DNA of 64,000 bases from Mytilisepta virgata (GCA_028015205.1 JAPWFG010000015.1:2356001-2420000); one strand, 5' to 3'; positions 32,602 to 44,782 are shown, counted from the stretch's first letter. The notes: a model not told the origin generated them from the sequence alone. Program-made: numbers and translations.

Positions 32602-33560
32602 ATGTTCCTAAAAAGGACAAATATACCTAAGGAGCAATAAAAAAAAACGTAATCCATTGGACAGACAAACCCGGGAAGACAAATGAACAACCACAAGCAC
32701 AACAAATAAACAAAGAAAACTAAATAACAATGAACAACACGAACTCCTATTAAAACCAGGAGTGAACCCAGGTGCTCCGGAAGGGCAATCAGTTCCTGCT
32801 TCGTATACGGCACCCGTCGTGAAGTTCAACAAAGTCAATCCGGGGGAAGTCACAAATCGGTGGAGGCACATGAAAGGTTACGACAGTGGGAACAGGTCCA
32901 ACATCATCTTAGATATTGGAACACTGTAATGGTCAATCAAATCGTGATGACGACCGTAACATTTCCTAAGTGATGACATCAACTTTTCCCTGATAAAACC
33001 CTGGTTAAGAAGCTTTTGTGACAGCAATAATCCTCTTTGTCGAAAGTCAGGGTAACTCACGCATGCCCTTAAAAATCGGATAAGCTGTGAAACGTAGACG
33101 CCATATGCAGGCGATGCTGGTATATTGCATCTCAAGAAGGGAAAATTAACAATAGGAAAGCTGAAGTCATCACGTTTGTCATAAAGTTTTGTCTTCAAAT
33201 GTCCCTCATAGTCTATTTCAAGAAACAAATCCAAATATGAAGTGGACTTTGGTGTATCTGTAGTATCCTAAATTTCAAGCTCACTGGGGTAGATAAGATG
33301 TAGAAAGTCTTGGAATTTGTCGTTATTTAACGACAACACATCATCTTTATAACGAAAAGTGAAATTAAAGGATTGGGCTAGTTTCTTTTTGTTTTCACGA
33401 AGTAGCCCTTGAATGAAGTCCGCTTCATATGAGTACAGAAACAGATCGACGAGGAGAGAGGCGCAGTTGGTTCCCATTAGAATGCCGATTGTTTGTTGAA
33501 AAATTAGACCGCCAAATTCAACCAATATGTTGTCTATAAGAAAATCTAACATGTCTGTAA
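32602..33560 (-). mobile_element. Reverse-transcriptase retroelement copy, nearly complete RT C-half
   Basis: The minus-strand frame from 33552 to 32878 is continuous for about 224 codons, except for one TAG at about 33268-33270. It shows FLIDNILVEFGG, QTIGILMGTNCAS (usual box GIPMG, here with Leu), FRYKDDVLSLNN (usual YIDD, here YKDD), YDKRDDFSFPIVNFPFL, and KCYGRHHDLIDHYS. The two altered catalytic boxes and the nonsense codon make it inactive. The 3' tail reaches 32602. Together with the divergent copy at 47090 it best defines the family's RT core. Confidence 0.82.
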
Positions 33561-34285
33561 TTTCATATTCAGAATACCTTTTGTCAGAATCGGAATACTT
33601 TTTGTCAGAATCAGAAACCTAAGTTTTTGAATACGATTGTTTTGAGCTATACCAAAAGAATCTTGCTCCTAGTATTACTATATTTTATAAAAACAAGGTA
33701 GGCGTTCACATTTAAACATTTCTTTGAAAACAATAAAATTCTACACTCTGTATATAAGCTTACCATGACACTTAAACCAAGTAAACATAGCACAGAATAA
33801 CATATAACCGATTTTGTCCATATTTGTATAAATCTTCTTTCACTGTTAAAGAAAATGGCATACATTGTAAATTATTTATTTTCTATAAGTATGATTGGGT
33901 CAACTTAAATCTATTTAGGAAGCCGAAAAATATACTATATCATGAAAAACGATCATTCATGAATAGTGAAATACCTTTTAGCGGTTATCGAAATATATTG
34001 ACGAAAATAGAACATTACAAATCCGAATTAAAAGATATCTCTACACCAAAATAGGCACCCCCTTCAAAATGGACTTATTTTTCTAATCAGCAATCGAAAA
34101 ACGTATATAAGAGACCAATGATCTGGAATAGAAACAAGTTTTACTTTATTAATATTACTTCATTTTGCATGAGATCTGAACAATCTGTATATTTAGCGGA
34201 CGATTGAAATCAATTTGAAATGGATAGAAGAAATAATTACTTTTTCTGCAAAATAATCATTTCTGTTGTTCAATGTCAAATAGTT
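33561..34285. other. Stretch without recognisable genes
   Basis: It contains a short tandem echo, (A/C)TTTTTGTCAGAATC, twice near 33580-33615. No exon is supported. Confidence 0.45.
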
Positions 34286-34289
34286 AAAG

Positions 34290-34500
34290 GCCCAGTTAAT
34301 ACATATCGACAAAAGAACACAGAAGCGACAAAACAGTGGAAAACTCCATAATTTCCAAATACAAAGAAAATATAACATAACAAATAAAAACCGGAAGGCT
34401 ACATGTATAACTAAAAGAATAAAAAACATATGATAGACTAACAAAAATAGAAACAGATAGCACAGAAACTAAAACACTATCAATGTAAACTCCCATTAAC
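34290..34500. repeat. Dispersed repeat family C copy
   Basis: Shares CGACAAAAGAACAC, AGAAGCGACAAAACAGTGG, GGCTACATGTATAA and AAACTCCCATTA with the copy at 24060-24330 in the same orientation. Confidence 0.5.
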
Positions 34501-37479
34501 TTTCTAATATTTTAGAATCCCTGATTATCGATATCATTGCGGGACTTAAAAAAACCGACATCGACGTGAAAGCAACATCGTTTCATGTGTTTTATAAATA
34601 TATAAGCGAATACATGCTAAAGTTTAATTTTGAGTAACTTTAATGCCTGTACCAAGTCAGAAGTATGACTGTTGCTTTCCAGTTTTTTTTTTGCGGGGTG
34701 TTTACTTGTATCCCGACCTTGCCAGTAGTTTTTACTTTGATTATGATATTTCCCTTGGAGTTCCATGTCTTTTTTATATGAAACTTTATTTTCAAGTCGC
34801 AATGCTACCATTCCGTTGAACGTTTAATTCATCTGAAACAAGAAGGACTTGTATTCAATGTGTGCATGGGTATGCCTATGGTAAATGTACACGAGACAAA
34901 ATCCCCAATATAAGCAGATACGAAAGAAAAAACATAATAAAACAAAAAGAAGGTATCATTTAGCCCCAACTACGTGTTAATCTCCTATTGCGGCCTCACA
35001 GATTTGTGCGAACTGTCCACTTATCTGATACAGACACCCTGAGCACATAAAGCAGAAGATAACAAAAATTAGACAAGACAGCCACTTGATCTTCTGTACA
35101 GCCTGAGGCGGAGCAGAAGAGTGTACAGATGCTGAAAGGTGTTAAAATCTCAATGCCCACGGCTATCAAAGTAAATAACGGACTTATCCCCGGTTTGGAC
35201 TTTTCTATGGTAAAAATATATGAAAAACAATGTTAGCAGCAATTGTCATTAGATGTTCTTTTTTAGAATTGAATTGGATGATGTAACACATTTCTGTTAC
35301 ACAGGTCCAATGGAAAAAAAATCATATAAAGACCTTTGTGTCTAAACAACTGGGCCAATTTGAACCAAGTTTGCTGCAATGACCTTTAAGTGGTCGTTCC
35401 TTGACATATTTGTATTTGAAGTTCAGAGAAAGAAAAATGAATACTTACCTTTTGTTTCTATAATGAATGAAAAAACTAAAGTCTAAAGACTTGGTTGCAA
35501 AAAACTGTAAATTTATGTTAACAAGTACTAGTATCCTGCTTGATATCGATAACAACACATATTCTCCAGATAATATTACGGACGCACACAAATGATATAA
35601 ATTTAACTCGGATAGATAGGAGTTCACTTTTTTAAATTACAAAATCTTCAATTTATTAATATATTGAAATGTTTAATGATAGACTTGATATGGTACAAAA
35701 GTTAGATATATTGATAAACCAGATAATGCATAATGTTAGTTTACTATTTGACCAATGTATGCATTAATTTGATAAAATTCACAAATTAATGATAATCATT
35801 GAACTTTAAACTTTATTTTTATTATCTCTTTTCAGCTTACTATCATACTCGGTATGCTGAATAAATGTAAGTATGGTATCATTAAATCGTTTTGAATCCT
35901 ATCGTTACCAATATCAATCTTCATATGGCTGATTTTTTTTATTTTAACTTTTACTATTATTATTTTAATTATTAATAGTCTTTCATGACAATATTAATGA
36001 CAGCTGAAATAAACGAAGACAAAAACAAAATAAGTTTTTGACAATTTTTGCAGGTATGAATGAATATACATATATACTCCTTTTGTAATTGTTCTGAAAA
36101 CATAGGAACATTGCATTCAGCACAAGATAACATGAATACATGTAGCACATGTTGTTCCCATTTACATCTCAATACATCTTCTTTCGTTTGCACATTTGTG
36201 CCTTTTCTGCGATATTGTTCTAGAAACAAAGTAATAGATTCTCTAAGTAAATGGGAATCCAAAATTATGTTTTTGTTCAAAACATCTATAATCTAAGTAA
36301 AACAATGGGGTTTCTAGGAAGACATTTGTTATGGGAGGATTGACAATTTTCTTTTTAAACAACTGCAAAACTATTGCAAAACGAGTTCATTTAAACCTAA
36401 TAACTATGCATTTGTAATAAATTGCATTAAACATAATATATATATTTATCTTGCAATGAGTGTTACTAACGACAAATGTAAAATGTCGAAAACAGTAAAG
36501 CTGTATTTATAAATATATAAATATATTTATTTATTGCGTTGGATTTTCATTATTTTTTCCTCAGTTGGACACGTTTCCGAAAACCATTTCATATATTTCA
36601 CTGTGCGGGTTGATATAAACACGTCTTTATGTCGGCTTATATGAACCCTTCTTCATGGTAATAAGAAATCACGATTTTTATTTAAATTATACAAAATAAC
36701 AACTTTGGTGAAGGATAAAAACAATATTAGTTTACCATAGAAGAATGTAAAACATATCTGTATTCGGCCCGGTACTGCCAGAAAATGCTAGACAGAGACT
36801 CACATTTTCTCCAGGTCCTTTGCCTCATACACATATATGTTTTTTGTGTATTTTGTGTATACATTTATGATGCAATATATTTGTACATGTTGTCACTCGT
36901 TTGATGCAAAAATAAATTTTACAAGTTTCAACTTGTACAGACATGTACAGATTTTGTCAAATCATAGTTTCAACTTTTACAAAAGAATTTCAATTAATCA
37001 TTGAATGAGAGAAAATTGAATTTGACTTATTAAATAAAGTATATGATAAAACAACATCGTGAACAAAATTACATACGAAAACACTAAAATCATTTTTCTA
37101 TATCATGCATTTGAAAGGTGAGGAAGAATTTATATAGTATTTACATTTCTCTGAAATATAATTCATTAACTTAATGAATTTTAGAATAACCCCTGTAATA
37201 TTTCTCCGAACACTTTCGCCTTTATCAAATAATTCCATGTGCCATAACATACATGTAGTTTACTATGTTTTAAAATTAGATTGTACCATGTGGAACCTAA
37301 CATATGATCATGAAAAGGTATTGATCCTTAGCTTTTACTTATTTTACTGGCAAACAATGGTTTTAAATTTAACCATATCTCTTCTTTTATATGATGCAGT
37401 AGGTATAATTAATCTCAATATTTTGTCATCAACATATTTGGAAAGGTGACAAAAATTTCTGTAGCATTTAAATCTAATA
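34501..37479. other. Long AT-rich stretch without recognisable genes
   Basis: A cysteine-rich frame at 36060-36296 (+) has a stop just upstream and no clear splice context, so it is not called. An open minus-strand frame ends at a GTAAGT-like donor near 35452 but shows no known domain. The rest is AT-rich. Confidence 0.4.
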
Positions 37480-37700
37480 AACACAAAATTGGATAATATG
37501 AATGGTTAACAATGATATAATTTGTGTACCAATAAAGTTATGCCATCAACAGACAGAACCTCGCACAATAAGATAATAAAATGACAAAAAACACATAACA
37601 GGCAGCCAGAATGTCTGAGTATGCAAAGACACTGAAAAGTGGTGGGGTTAAACTGGTTTATGGTATGAAACCCCAAACTGGGAATCAGAAGTAGGTCTAA
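37480..37700 (+). repeat. Dispersed repeat family B fragment
   Basis: It shows the block order AATTGGATAA..GGTTAACAATGA, CAACAGACAGAACC, ACACTGAAAAGTGGTGGGG and TTTATGG, as in the 60195 copy. Confidence 0.5.
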
Positions 37701-37927
37701 AACTTAATTTTGAAACAAATATAGAGTATTGTTCTAGGTTTTATCTAAGTATGCTATTTATTCGTCTCCAAATAAATGATAAATTCAAATTATTTATTTA
37801 CATACATGTATATATAATTATTATTATTCATGTATTCAAAAAGAAAGATTTCAACTTTTTTTTCCATATCAGACCAACACTGAGTAATTATTTTTTTTAA
37901 ATATACTTTTTAAAGATTACTTGTCAC

Positions 37928-38033
37928 ATGTAGACTTTAATCTTTTCTGATCAGTTTCTAATTTTAACCATACCACTGCCATGTAGACTTTAATCTTTTC
38001 TGATCAGTTTCTAATTTTAACCATACCACTGCC
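37928..38033 (+). repeat. Perfect 53-bp tandem duplication
   Basis: 37928-37980 and 37981-38033 are identical, each starting ATGTAGACTTTAATC and ending CATACCACTGCC. The perfect identity indicates a recent slippage or duplication event, or an assembly artefact. Confidence 0.9.
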
Positions 38034-39050
38034 TATCATTTTTATCAAACAAGTCTATCTATAACAATGACCTCAGTATGTTAATGAATGATCCGGAGTT
38101 GTTTTCAGGACATCCGACGGGTAAGCATACAAAGAAGGGTAAAACAAAATTCAAATTCGTTAAAAGATTTCCATTTCTATTACAATCTCACCTTTCATGG
38201 CAAAAATGTCACGCATAATAAACTTACCACCAGATCAGATGCCCCAGTATTTCCATAAAGGTGAAAAACGATATTAATGGTTTGTTTACATCTCTTTAGA
38301 ACTACCCTTTTGCAGGTATTTGGTTAAGGAATCAGTTCTACTTTGCAGTTATTGCTTTGAATTACAATGTTTTTGTCCTCGGGCACAATAGATGAGTCTA
38401 AATCAATGTATGATCTATGGCAATCAAAATTGGTATCATATAAAATTATACTTTATGAAAAAATCTTGATTTCTGACTGGTTGACAGAGATGTGGTATTT
38501 CAATCCACCTTACACTAGGCTCCACCCTCTTGAGGACGGTGGTATTCCATCCTTAGCGACAATAATCTTTTGTTAGGATACCACCCTACATACCGGAAGG
38601 TGTCTTACCCTCTCCATAGGGGACATAATTGACATTCAGTATAATATAACACATACTGCCTTCAGCTGAGGGTGGTGTGCCAGTTTACTACGTCTCGGGC
38701 GATATTTTGCCTTCGTGAGGTAATCTGGCATACCAGCCTCGATGTAAAATATTAAATAATGGATCCCTCTGTTAGTGTTTCTATATATTGTATTACCAGC
38801 TATGCTGCTACTTATCAATAAGTATGTAACTCCTTTTCTCCTATTCTTGGCGTGTTTAATCGGTGTGATAAAAACACATAATATTTTTAACCAATTCCCA
38901 GTGATTAAATTTCTACGTGGGAATTACCGCCGTTTTTTTCTACCGTTATTGGAACGATTAACTAGAGAAGTCCTGAAATGACGTCTATGTAAACAAACTA
39001 CATAGTAACGACATTTTCTTGAGGTTTTGTCGAAAGATCATAGGAGAAAC
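38034..39050. other. Stretch without assigned genes
   Basis: It contains GC-richer segments with ACCACCCT / AGGGTGGT motifs in both orientations (about 38520-38720), probably part of the foldback element whose hairpin follows. A hydrophobic frame at 38775-38981 (+) is unassigned. Confidence 0.35.
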
Positions 39051-39207
39051 AGATTCTCCTTCAATTTACTCGCAAGTTATGGAATTTCACCACCCTCAAT
39101 AGTTAAATTTTAGATTTTAACACGCTCCCTCACGTGTTGAAAATCAAACAATTTAACGATCTCGGGTGGAGAAATTCCATAACTCACTCGTACCTGAAGG
39201 AGAATCT
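39051..39207. repeat. Imperfect palindrome (MITE-like foldback element)
   Basis: The arms 39051-39124 and 39133-39207 are reverse complements with mismatches. The outer ends pair AGATTCTCCTTCA with TGAAGGAGAATCT, and the inner parts pair at AACACG/CGTGTT. The core matches the hairpin at 294-364. Confidence 0.65.
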
Positions 39208-39394
39208 ATATGCCTACATTCCACATTTTCTGAATTATATATCTAATTTATCAGGTATCCTATGGAAATTAAACCAAAAACGCAAAATTAACCAAAACAT
39301 ATCGAGCAATAGAATCAAATGCGCCTGAACAATTAAGTCAAAATCCGAGGAAAGTAAACTTTGCTTAAGGGAGATTGGAACCCTATGTTACAGA

Positions 39395-39850
39395 ATTCAG
39401 TTACCCTGAATTTCGACAAAGAGGATTACTGCTGTCTCAAAAGCTTCTTAACCAGGGTTTTATTAGGGATAAGTTGATGTCATCACTTAGAAAATTTTAC
39501 GGTCGTCATCACGAATTTATTGACCATTAAAGTGTTCCAACATCTAAGATGATGCTGGACCTGTTCCCACTAAGTAACATTTCATGTGCCTCCACCGATA
39601 TGTGACTTCCACCGGATTGGCTTTGTTGGACTTCACGACGGGTGCCGTATATGGAGCAGGAACTGCTTACCCTTCCGGAGCACCTTGGTCAACTACTGGT
39701 TTTTATAGGAGTTCGTGTTGTTCATTGTTTTTTAGTTTTCAGTGTTTATTTGTTGTGCTTGTGGTTCATTTGTCTTCCCAAGTTTGTCTGTCCAATGGAT
39801 TACGTTTTTTTATTGCTCATTAGGTATATTTGTCCTTCTTTTAAAATTAG
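39395..39850 (+). mobile_element. Reverse-transcriptase retroelement remnant, 3' end
   Basis: The C-terminal coding piece (YPEFRQRGLLLS-type segment to FYGRHHEFID) is interrupted by a stop. The family's 3' tail follows with CCACCGATATGTGACTTCC and ends near 39850 after CTTTTAAAATTAG. Confidence 0.68.
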
Positions 39851-40119
39851 CTGAAAATTTCAACTTAGGAGGCCAAACTCTAAAGCAACGGTATTGTCTG
39901 TGTGGTAACAGAGCAAGTTCAGATACTCATTTCCAGTAGTACAGTGCGCATTTCTGGACTAATCTGCATATCATACACTAGTGCCAAGCATTTTGAACCC
40001 CAAAATAAAAAGACCAACATACATGACATATTGTAAACAATATAACCAAACGTGGCTAAGTATTTAAACAAATTCAGGTAAGGTCACATCTTTGTGAAGA
40101 AAAGGAGACTAAATCAAGA

Positions 40120-40310
40120 CTTTGTTAGAGTTAGTTTAGTAAATAAAGGTCACAACAACGTTATCTTACTCCACTGACAAAACCGAACAGATGCTCAACG
40201 TATCAACCAGCGGAACTGTCATATTCCTGACTTGGTACAGGCAATTTCCGAAGAAAATGGTGGGTTAAACCAGGTTTTAATACAAACCGAGTAAGCGATA
40301 TCGTGTTTAC
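40120..40310 (+). repeat. Dispersed repeat family B fragment
   Basis: A degenerate fragment recognised by GACTTGGTACAGGCAATTT, GGTGGGTTAAACCAGGTTTT and the ACAGATGCTCAACG region. Confidence 0.4.
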
Positions 40311-40766
40311 ATTTAAAGAAATTGTCGATTCAATGTGTGCATGTCATCAATTTTGATTATATAAGTTTTATTGAAATAAAGTACAAAAAACTAAATTCTC
40401 AAATTAATTCAATTTACAGGATTCATGAGTTAAAGCCAATCTCTTTCGATAAATATGTAAAGAATATTTAATTTACTCACATATAACACCGATTAGTGTT
40501 TAAATCAGACAGAATTTTATTCAATATCTCCTTGCGATCCATTTGATAAGGCTTATACGTCTCAGCGATGACTGGAAAAATTGGATATGAGAATCTTCTT
40601 GGTGTTTAGAAGGGTGAATTTAAAACCAAAAAGTTGCTTTGGATGAATTGAACATATGTGGAGAAAATGCATTCGACATACATTGTAGTTATCACTAAAA
40701 TTTGGACCATGTATATATTATATGACGTATGATTCTTTGACAGTCAAACGACTAGACCATGGAGGG

Positions 40767-40774
40767 TTATATAT
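40767..40774 (+). promoter_or_regulatory. TATA-like element before the signal-peptide exon
   Basis: TTATATAT lies 36 bases before the ATG at 40810, leaving room for a very short 5' UTR. TATA-like strings are common in such AT-rich DNA, so support is weak. Confidence 0.25.
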
Positions 40775-40809
40775 CTACAAAGCTGGAGATATAACATAAT
40801 TTCCATAAT

Positions 40810-40867
40810 ATGGGCAATTCAACTTTTAAATGGCTGGTCTTCATGATATTTGCACTAGAAGCATATG
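40810..40867 (+). CDS. First coding exon: signal peptide of an Ig-like membrane protein
   Basis: The ATG at 40810 opens MGNSTFKWLVFMIFALEAYG and meets a GTAAGC donor after 58 nt, in phase 1. A short polar N-terminus, a hydrophobic core (WLVFMIFAL) and a small residue near the exit fit a signal peptide that directs the protein to the secretory route. The next exon, at 43320, begins in the matching phase. A full Tc1 transposon sits in the intron between them. Confidence 0.6.
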
Positions 40868-41032
40868 GTAAGCGTTTAAAATTCGTTATTGTTGTAGCAA
40901 AATAAAAAAAAACAACACACCTTTTTGCACAAAGACTGCATAATAATTTGTATATAGACTTGAATATTTTAAACTGAGAATTTAATTATTCAGCGATTTG
41001 TAAAGAATTTACTACGAATCAAGCGAAAAAGA

Positions 41033-41148
41033 ATTGCGAGCTATTATTCGATTCCCGGCAATTTCCACGCTGCTCAGTCGAATAATTAAAATTGCCAGCT
41101 ATTATGCGATTCCCGGCAATTTCCATGCTGCTCAGTCGAGTAATTAAA
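41033..41148 (+). repeat. 58-bp tandem duplication
   Basis: Two units, 41033-41090 and 41091-41148, share CTATTAT(T/G)CGATTCCCGG, CAATTTCCA(C/T)GCTGCTC and AGTCGA(A/G)TAATTAAAA. They lie 72 bases left of the Tc1 insertion. Confidence 0.8.
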
Positions 41149-41220
41149 AATACATGTAATTTAATTCCGACGACTAAAATTAGACATCGCGAACATTTGA
41201 TGTTCCGTGGCATTATTATA

Positions 41221-42762
41221 CACTGAACCGCAAAAGAAACGTCGCACAAAATGACATGTTCACATACATTTATTTCAAAGTGACATTTATATATTTTAAA
41301 TTAATTTTTACAAAATTTAATGAATGATTTACAGTCTTTTGGTTACAATGTTCACAAAAACGTCACAATTGTCGCAACGTCACATGTTTTCAATGCTGTG
41401 CTCCCACGTCTGTTAATAACGTGTATGTCCTCCACCGGCACCAATTACTGCGGCACATCTTCGGTACATGGAGTTGATGAGCCGATTAATAAACGCCATC
41501 GGAATACGTGCCCATACTCTCTGAAACGCTTGTGAAAGTTCAGCTGCAGTTGTCGGACTTGGCTGCTCATTATTCAACCGTCTTTGAACTTCGTCCCATA
41601 AATGTTCAATAGGGTTTAAATCTGGACTCAAAGCCGGCCAATCCATAACATTAATGTTATTCTGCTGTAGGAAGTCTCTTGTGGCTCTTGCAGTATGCGC
41701 ACTTGCATTGTCCTGTTGGAAAGTCTTGTTTTGATGACGTGCAAAATGGGGCTGAACATGGGGTGTCAAGACTTGGTCGATGTAACGGGCAGCTGTTACG
41801 CCATTTCCTCTGCCTGGGCCAAGGTTCTGAAAGATGACTGGACCAAGTTTAACGTTAAGGCCGATTCCACCCCATACCATGATGCTAGGTCCTCCCCACG
41901 CGTCTGTTTCCAGAATGCAGCTGTCTTCGTAACGTTCCCCGCGTCTTCTCCACACTCTGGTTCTACCATCGGCTGTTGAAATGCAGTAACGGCTTTCGTC
42001 AGAGAAGATGATGTTACGCCATTGTCGATTTCGCCAATTCTGTCGCTGAGTGGCCCACTGAAGACGAGCTTGACGGTGTCGAGGAGTAAGAATAGGTCCT
42101 CTTGCTGGACGGCGACATTTCATGTTTCTAGCAGCTAATCGCCGACGAACCGTATCATCACTTATGGGTCGTCCATGTGTTCCAACAGTATTTCTGGCAG
42201 TTTCGGCAGCTGGGGTGAACCGATTCATCAAATGGTGACGAACAATGCCTCTATTCTGTCTAGGGGTAGTGACTTGGGGTCTACCACTCCGTGGACGGTC
42301 ATTTGTGCTGTTTGTTCCATTGTACCGTGTCCGTAGACGTTCAATTGTTCGAACAGCACAGTTGAAGTCGTTGGCAATAACTTTGGCAGATTGCCCAGCA
42401 TCCAATCGACCAATGGCCTGTTCTCTCTGTTGTGGAGTCAGACGTGGCATAGCTTCTGTGTCAACACTGATACTAACACTCTTTAATTTTCTCCGGCCTT
42501 TTATACCCATAAATGAGCATGAATTTCACGAACATTTAAGATTTAAAAAAAATTACCGCCAAGTGTGTCCCACGAGCGGTTTTAGGTACGGTCGCTCTAC
42601 GATATCAACTGAAAATTATTCAACCGAAAATTTAATTCACAGGTAATTTAATCTTACCTGGTGATGTAATCGTAATACTGATTATATAAAAATCATTAAT
42701 TAATATTTATTTTGAATTTTGCTAACATTTTGAAAAAGCGACGTTTCTTTTGCGGTTCAGTA
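41221..42762 (-). mobile_element. Tc1/mariner-type DNA transposon (DD34E)
   Basis: A 1542-bp element with TIRs of about 24 bases: ACTGAACCGCAAAAGAAACG at the left end (first base C) and its reverse complement at the right end (first base T). It is flanked by TA at 41219-41220 and 42763-42764, the standard Tc1 target duplication. The single ORF is intact, so the copy may be young or even active. It lies in intron 1 of the + strand Ig-like gene, in the opposite orientation. Confidence 0.93.
41413..42510 (-). CDS. Tc1-family transposase, DD34E
   Basis: The frame is open for 365 residues. The likely start is the internal Met of MPRLTPQQREQAIGRL (residue 21). It cuts and rejoins the element at its TIRs, inserting at TA. 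The order is: N-terminal helix-turn-helix (QREQAIGRLDAGQSAKVIAN) and a second HTH-like region; an RPRSGRP segment (72-78) resembling the GRPR AT-hook; then the catalytic DDE domain with Asp171 in IIFSDESRY, Asp267 in FQQDNASAHTA and Glu302 in LSPDLNPIEHLWDE, separated by 34 residues. A glycine-rich WGGPSIMVWGGI segment (205-216) is typical. All three catalytic residues and the length are normal. No promoter was identified. Confidence 0.95.
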   Translation of the reverse strand: MGIKGRRKLKSVSISVDTEAMPRLTPQQREQAIGRLDAGQSAKVIANDFNCAVRTIERLRTRYNGTNSTNDRPRSGRPQVTTPRQNRGIVRHHLMNRFTPAAETARNTVGTHGRPISDDTVRRRLAARNMKCRRPARGPILTPRHRQARLQWATQRQNWRNRQWRNIIFSDESRYCISTADGRTRVWRRRGERYEDSCILETDAWGGPSIMVWGGIGLNVKLGPVIFQNLGPGRGNGVTAARYIDQVLTPHVQPHFARHQNKTFQQDNASAHTARATRDFLQQNNINVMDWPALSPDLNPIEHLWDEVQRRLNNEQPSPTTAAELSQAFQRVWARIPMAFINRLINSMYRRCAAVIGAGGGHTRY

Positions 42763-42957
42763 TATATGCATACGTAGTATGGATGTTTAACGGGTTCATT
42801 ATTTATAGGGAGGTCTTGCCATGAAATATTTTGACGGTTCTTTAAATAAACATTAATATAATCACGTCATGTTTTATTTTTACTTTAATCAGAATCCGAT
42901 ATGGTATTTTTATGGACCAACTGAAATGATATAGACTTCATGTGGGTTTTTTTTAAT

Positions 42958-43205
42958 TTCCACTGTCGAACCTCCACCGATTTGTGACTTTGTTGAACTT
43001 CACGTGTGCCTTATACGGAGCAGGAACTGCTTACCATTCCAGATCACCTGAGTTCCTCCCGGGTTTTTAGGCGTTGATGTTGTTCACTGTTTTTGGGGGG
43101 TTTCAGTGTTTATTTGTTGTACTTGTGGTTGTTCAATTGTCTTCATGGGTTTGTCTGTGTAATGGTTTTTGAGTTTTTTGTTTGCTCCGTATGTATATTT
43201 GTATA
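42958..43205 (+). mobile_element. Reverse-transcriptase retroelement, 3' tail only
   Basis: Only the non-coding 3' tail of the family is present, from CCTCCACCGATTTGTGACTT to the GTATATTTGT end. Internal deletions shorten it relative to the copy at 7021-7250. Confidence 0.65.
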
Positions 43206-43319
43206 TTTTGATAATTTAATTTTAGGACTTTTTAATGGTATTATGAGAGTCGATAAGGGCGGTTGAGTATCAGTTCGTATATATTTATTCTTTATTCCTA
43301 AAATTCTGTTCTTTTTTAG

Positions 43320-43634
43320 ATGCAAAATTGGTTAATATACAGGCATTTTTATCAGATGTTCCAGCATTCAATATAACATGCCTTCTAGAAACTGTACCTT
43401 ACGACAGTAGCCTGGAATTTCATGTCAACGAAAAGTCGATATGTAACATTTCACTACAAGATATGGCATTTTGTCAAATTTGTGATAATTTTAACTTGAC
43501 ATGTTTAGAAAAAAGTATTGTTTTAAGTCAGTTCGGCACGCCAAACGAAAATCAAACTTTCGGATGCTATGCCACGTTTAATAAAGATATGCAATTAATA
43601 CACATATCAGCCAATGTTGTATACAATCGTAAAG
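43320..43634 (+). CDS. Ig-like/cysteine-containing extracellular exon
   Basis: The polypyrimidine acceptor CTTTTTTAG is followed by 315 open nt and a GTAAGG donor, phase 1 at both ends, matching the signal-peptide exon before it. It encodes about 105 residues beginning DAKLVNIQAFLSDVPAFNIT, with six cysteines (in NITCLLE, KSICN, FCQIC, LTCLE, FGCYA) and several N-glycosylation sequons. It ends in ISANVVYNRK, resembling a closing Ig strand. Length, phase and cysteine spacing suggest one Ig-like domain with extra disulfides, exposed outside the cell. The exon structure is well supported; the exact fold is not. Confidence 0.68.
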
Positions 43635-44782
43635 GTAAGGAATCAATGGATAATTAATTAATTTTTTAATATTCAACTTGAAATGCTGAATATCATGTAA
43701 GGCTTTGTTTACATGTTCAGATGAACCTCAGTGTATTCTATGCATTTTTCATCTAAATCAAGTAAATAGTTTGGCGTCTATGAAATTTTATTCAAAAAAT
43801 CTTATTCATCAAAATACGCAATAGGATGATATATGAAAAGTTCATGAAATCAAAATCTTTAGAAAAAACCAAAAGCGTACGATGAGCTGCTACAAATATA
43901 TAACAAAAACCATATTAAAAACAATAGAAATCAAACTAATTTAAAAAAAAAAACAAGTAGCACACAATCTAAATCTCTAGTGCACTATTCGTATTGTTTG
44001 ATTTTCGTTTACATTTCGTCCAGTCCCAACTATATTGTATTTCATGCATCTTCCGGATGAGAACCAGTTCAACAATATATTTTCACAGACTTTAGAATTG
44101 GCGATAAAGCAGGACAGAAAGAGGACTCGAAAACCACACAAGAGGCCTTGAGAGTGCATTGTATTTGGCATATGAATGTTTTCGTATTAAGGCTGGATAA
44201 ATTGTTATAAGACTTGTATTTCAACCAAGTAGATAGCATTAATTTAATCCATTAAAACACATTTTATATACATTGTACATATAAAATTGACAACTTATGT
44301 AAAATTAATACATATTTTAGCATCAGGAAGTAGAAATAAAAAGAGCATCTTAACCAGGAAACTTTAATTGAACAAACTATTATTATAACGGAAGAATATA
44401 ATCAATGAGTACTGAGGATATGGCATCTTAGTGATGTTCAATCAAACAACTTCTCTTTTCTGTCAGGAAACATAACTCCTTGCATACATTATGCTATACA
44501 AGTTAGGTCAATTTGAGAGCAAATAAATTCATGTAGAAACTACGACTGGGTTCAGTGCTCTGAAGGAAAAGTACATTTGTTTTCAAATGATATAGTTGTA
44601 TAAATAAAACATATCACAAAATACTGAAATAAATTACTATCGAATATTATTACTAACAATGCCGAACGAAAATCTCTAAAAGTTGACAAAAATAAGTTAT
44701 TTTGTTTAGAAGTTAAGCAAATCAACACACTTGGTTTTTTCCCGTACACTGTATAGATTAATACACATCTGGTTTGTTGTAG

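Noticed and set aside
35445..35627. Minus-strand exon ending at a GTAAGT donor
   Set aside because: The donor is good, but no acceptor or known domain could be matched and the peptide is featureless.
36060..36296. Cysteine-rich ORF as a secreted protein or receptor exon
   Set aside because: An in-frame stop lies directly upstream, no signal peptide or matching acceptor phase is present, and the overlapping minus-strand frame is equally open.
38775..38981. Hydrophobic ORF as a membrane-protein exon
   Set aside because: It lies inside a repeat-rich foldback region and its boundaries do not match splice phases of the other membrane exons.
41695..42646. Plus-strand frames across the Tc1 element
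   Set aside because: They are antisense shadows of the intact minus-strand transposase.
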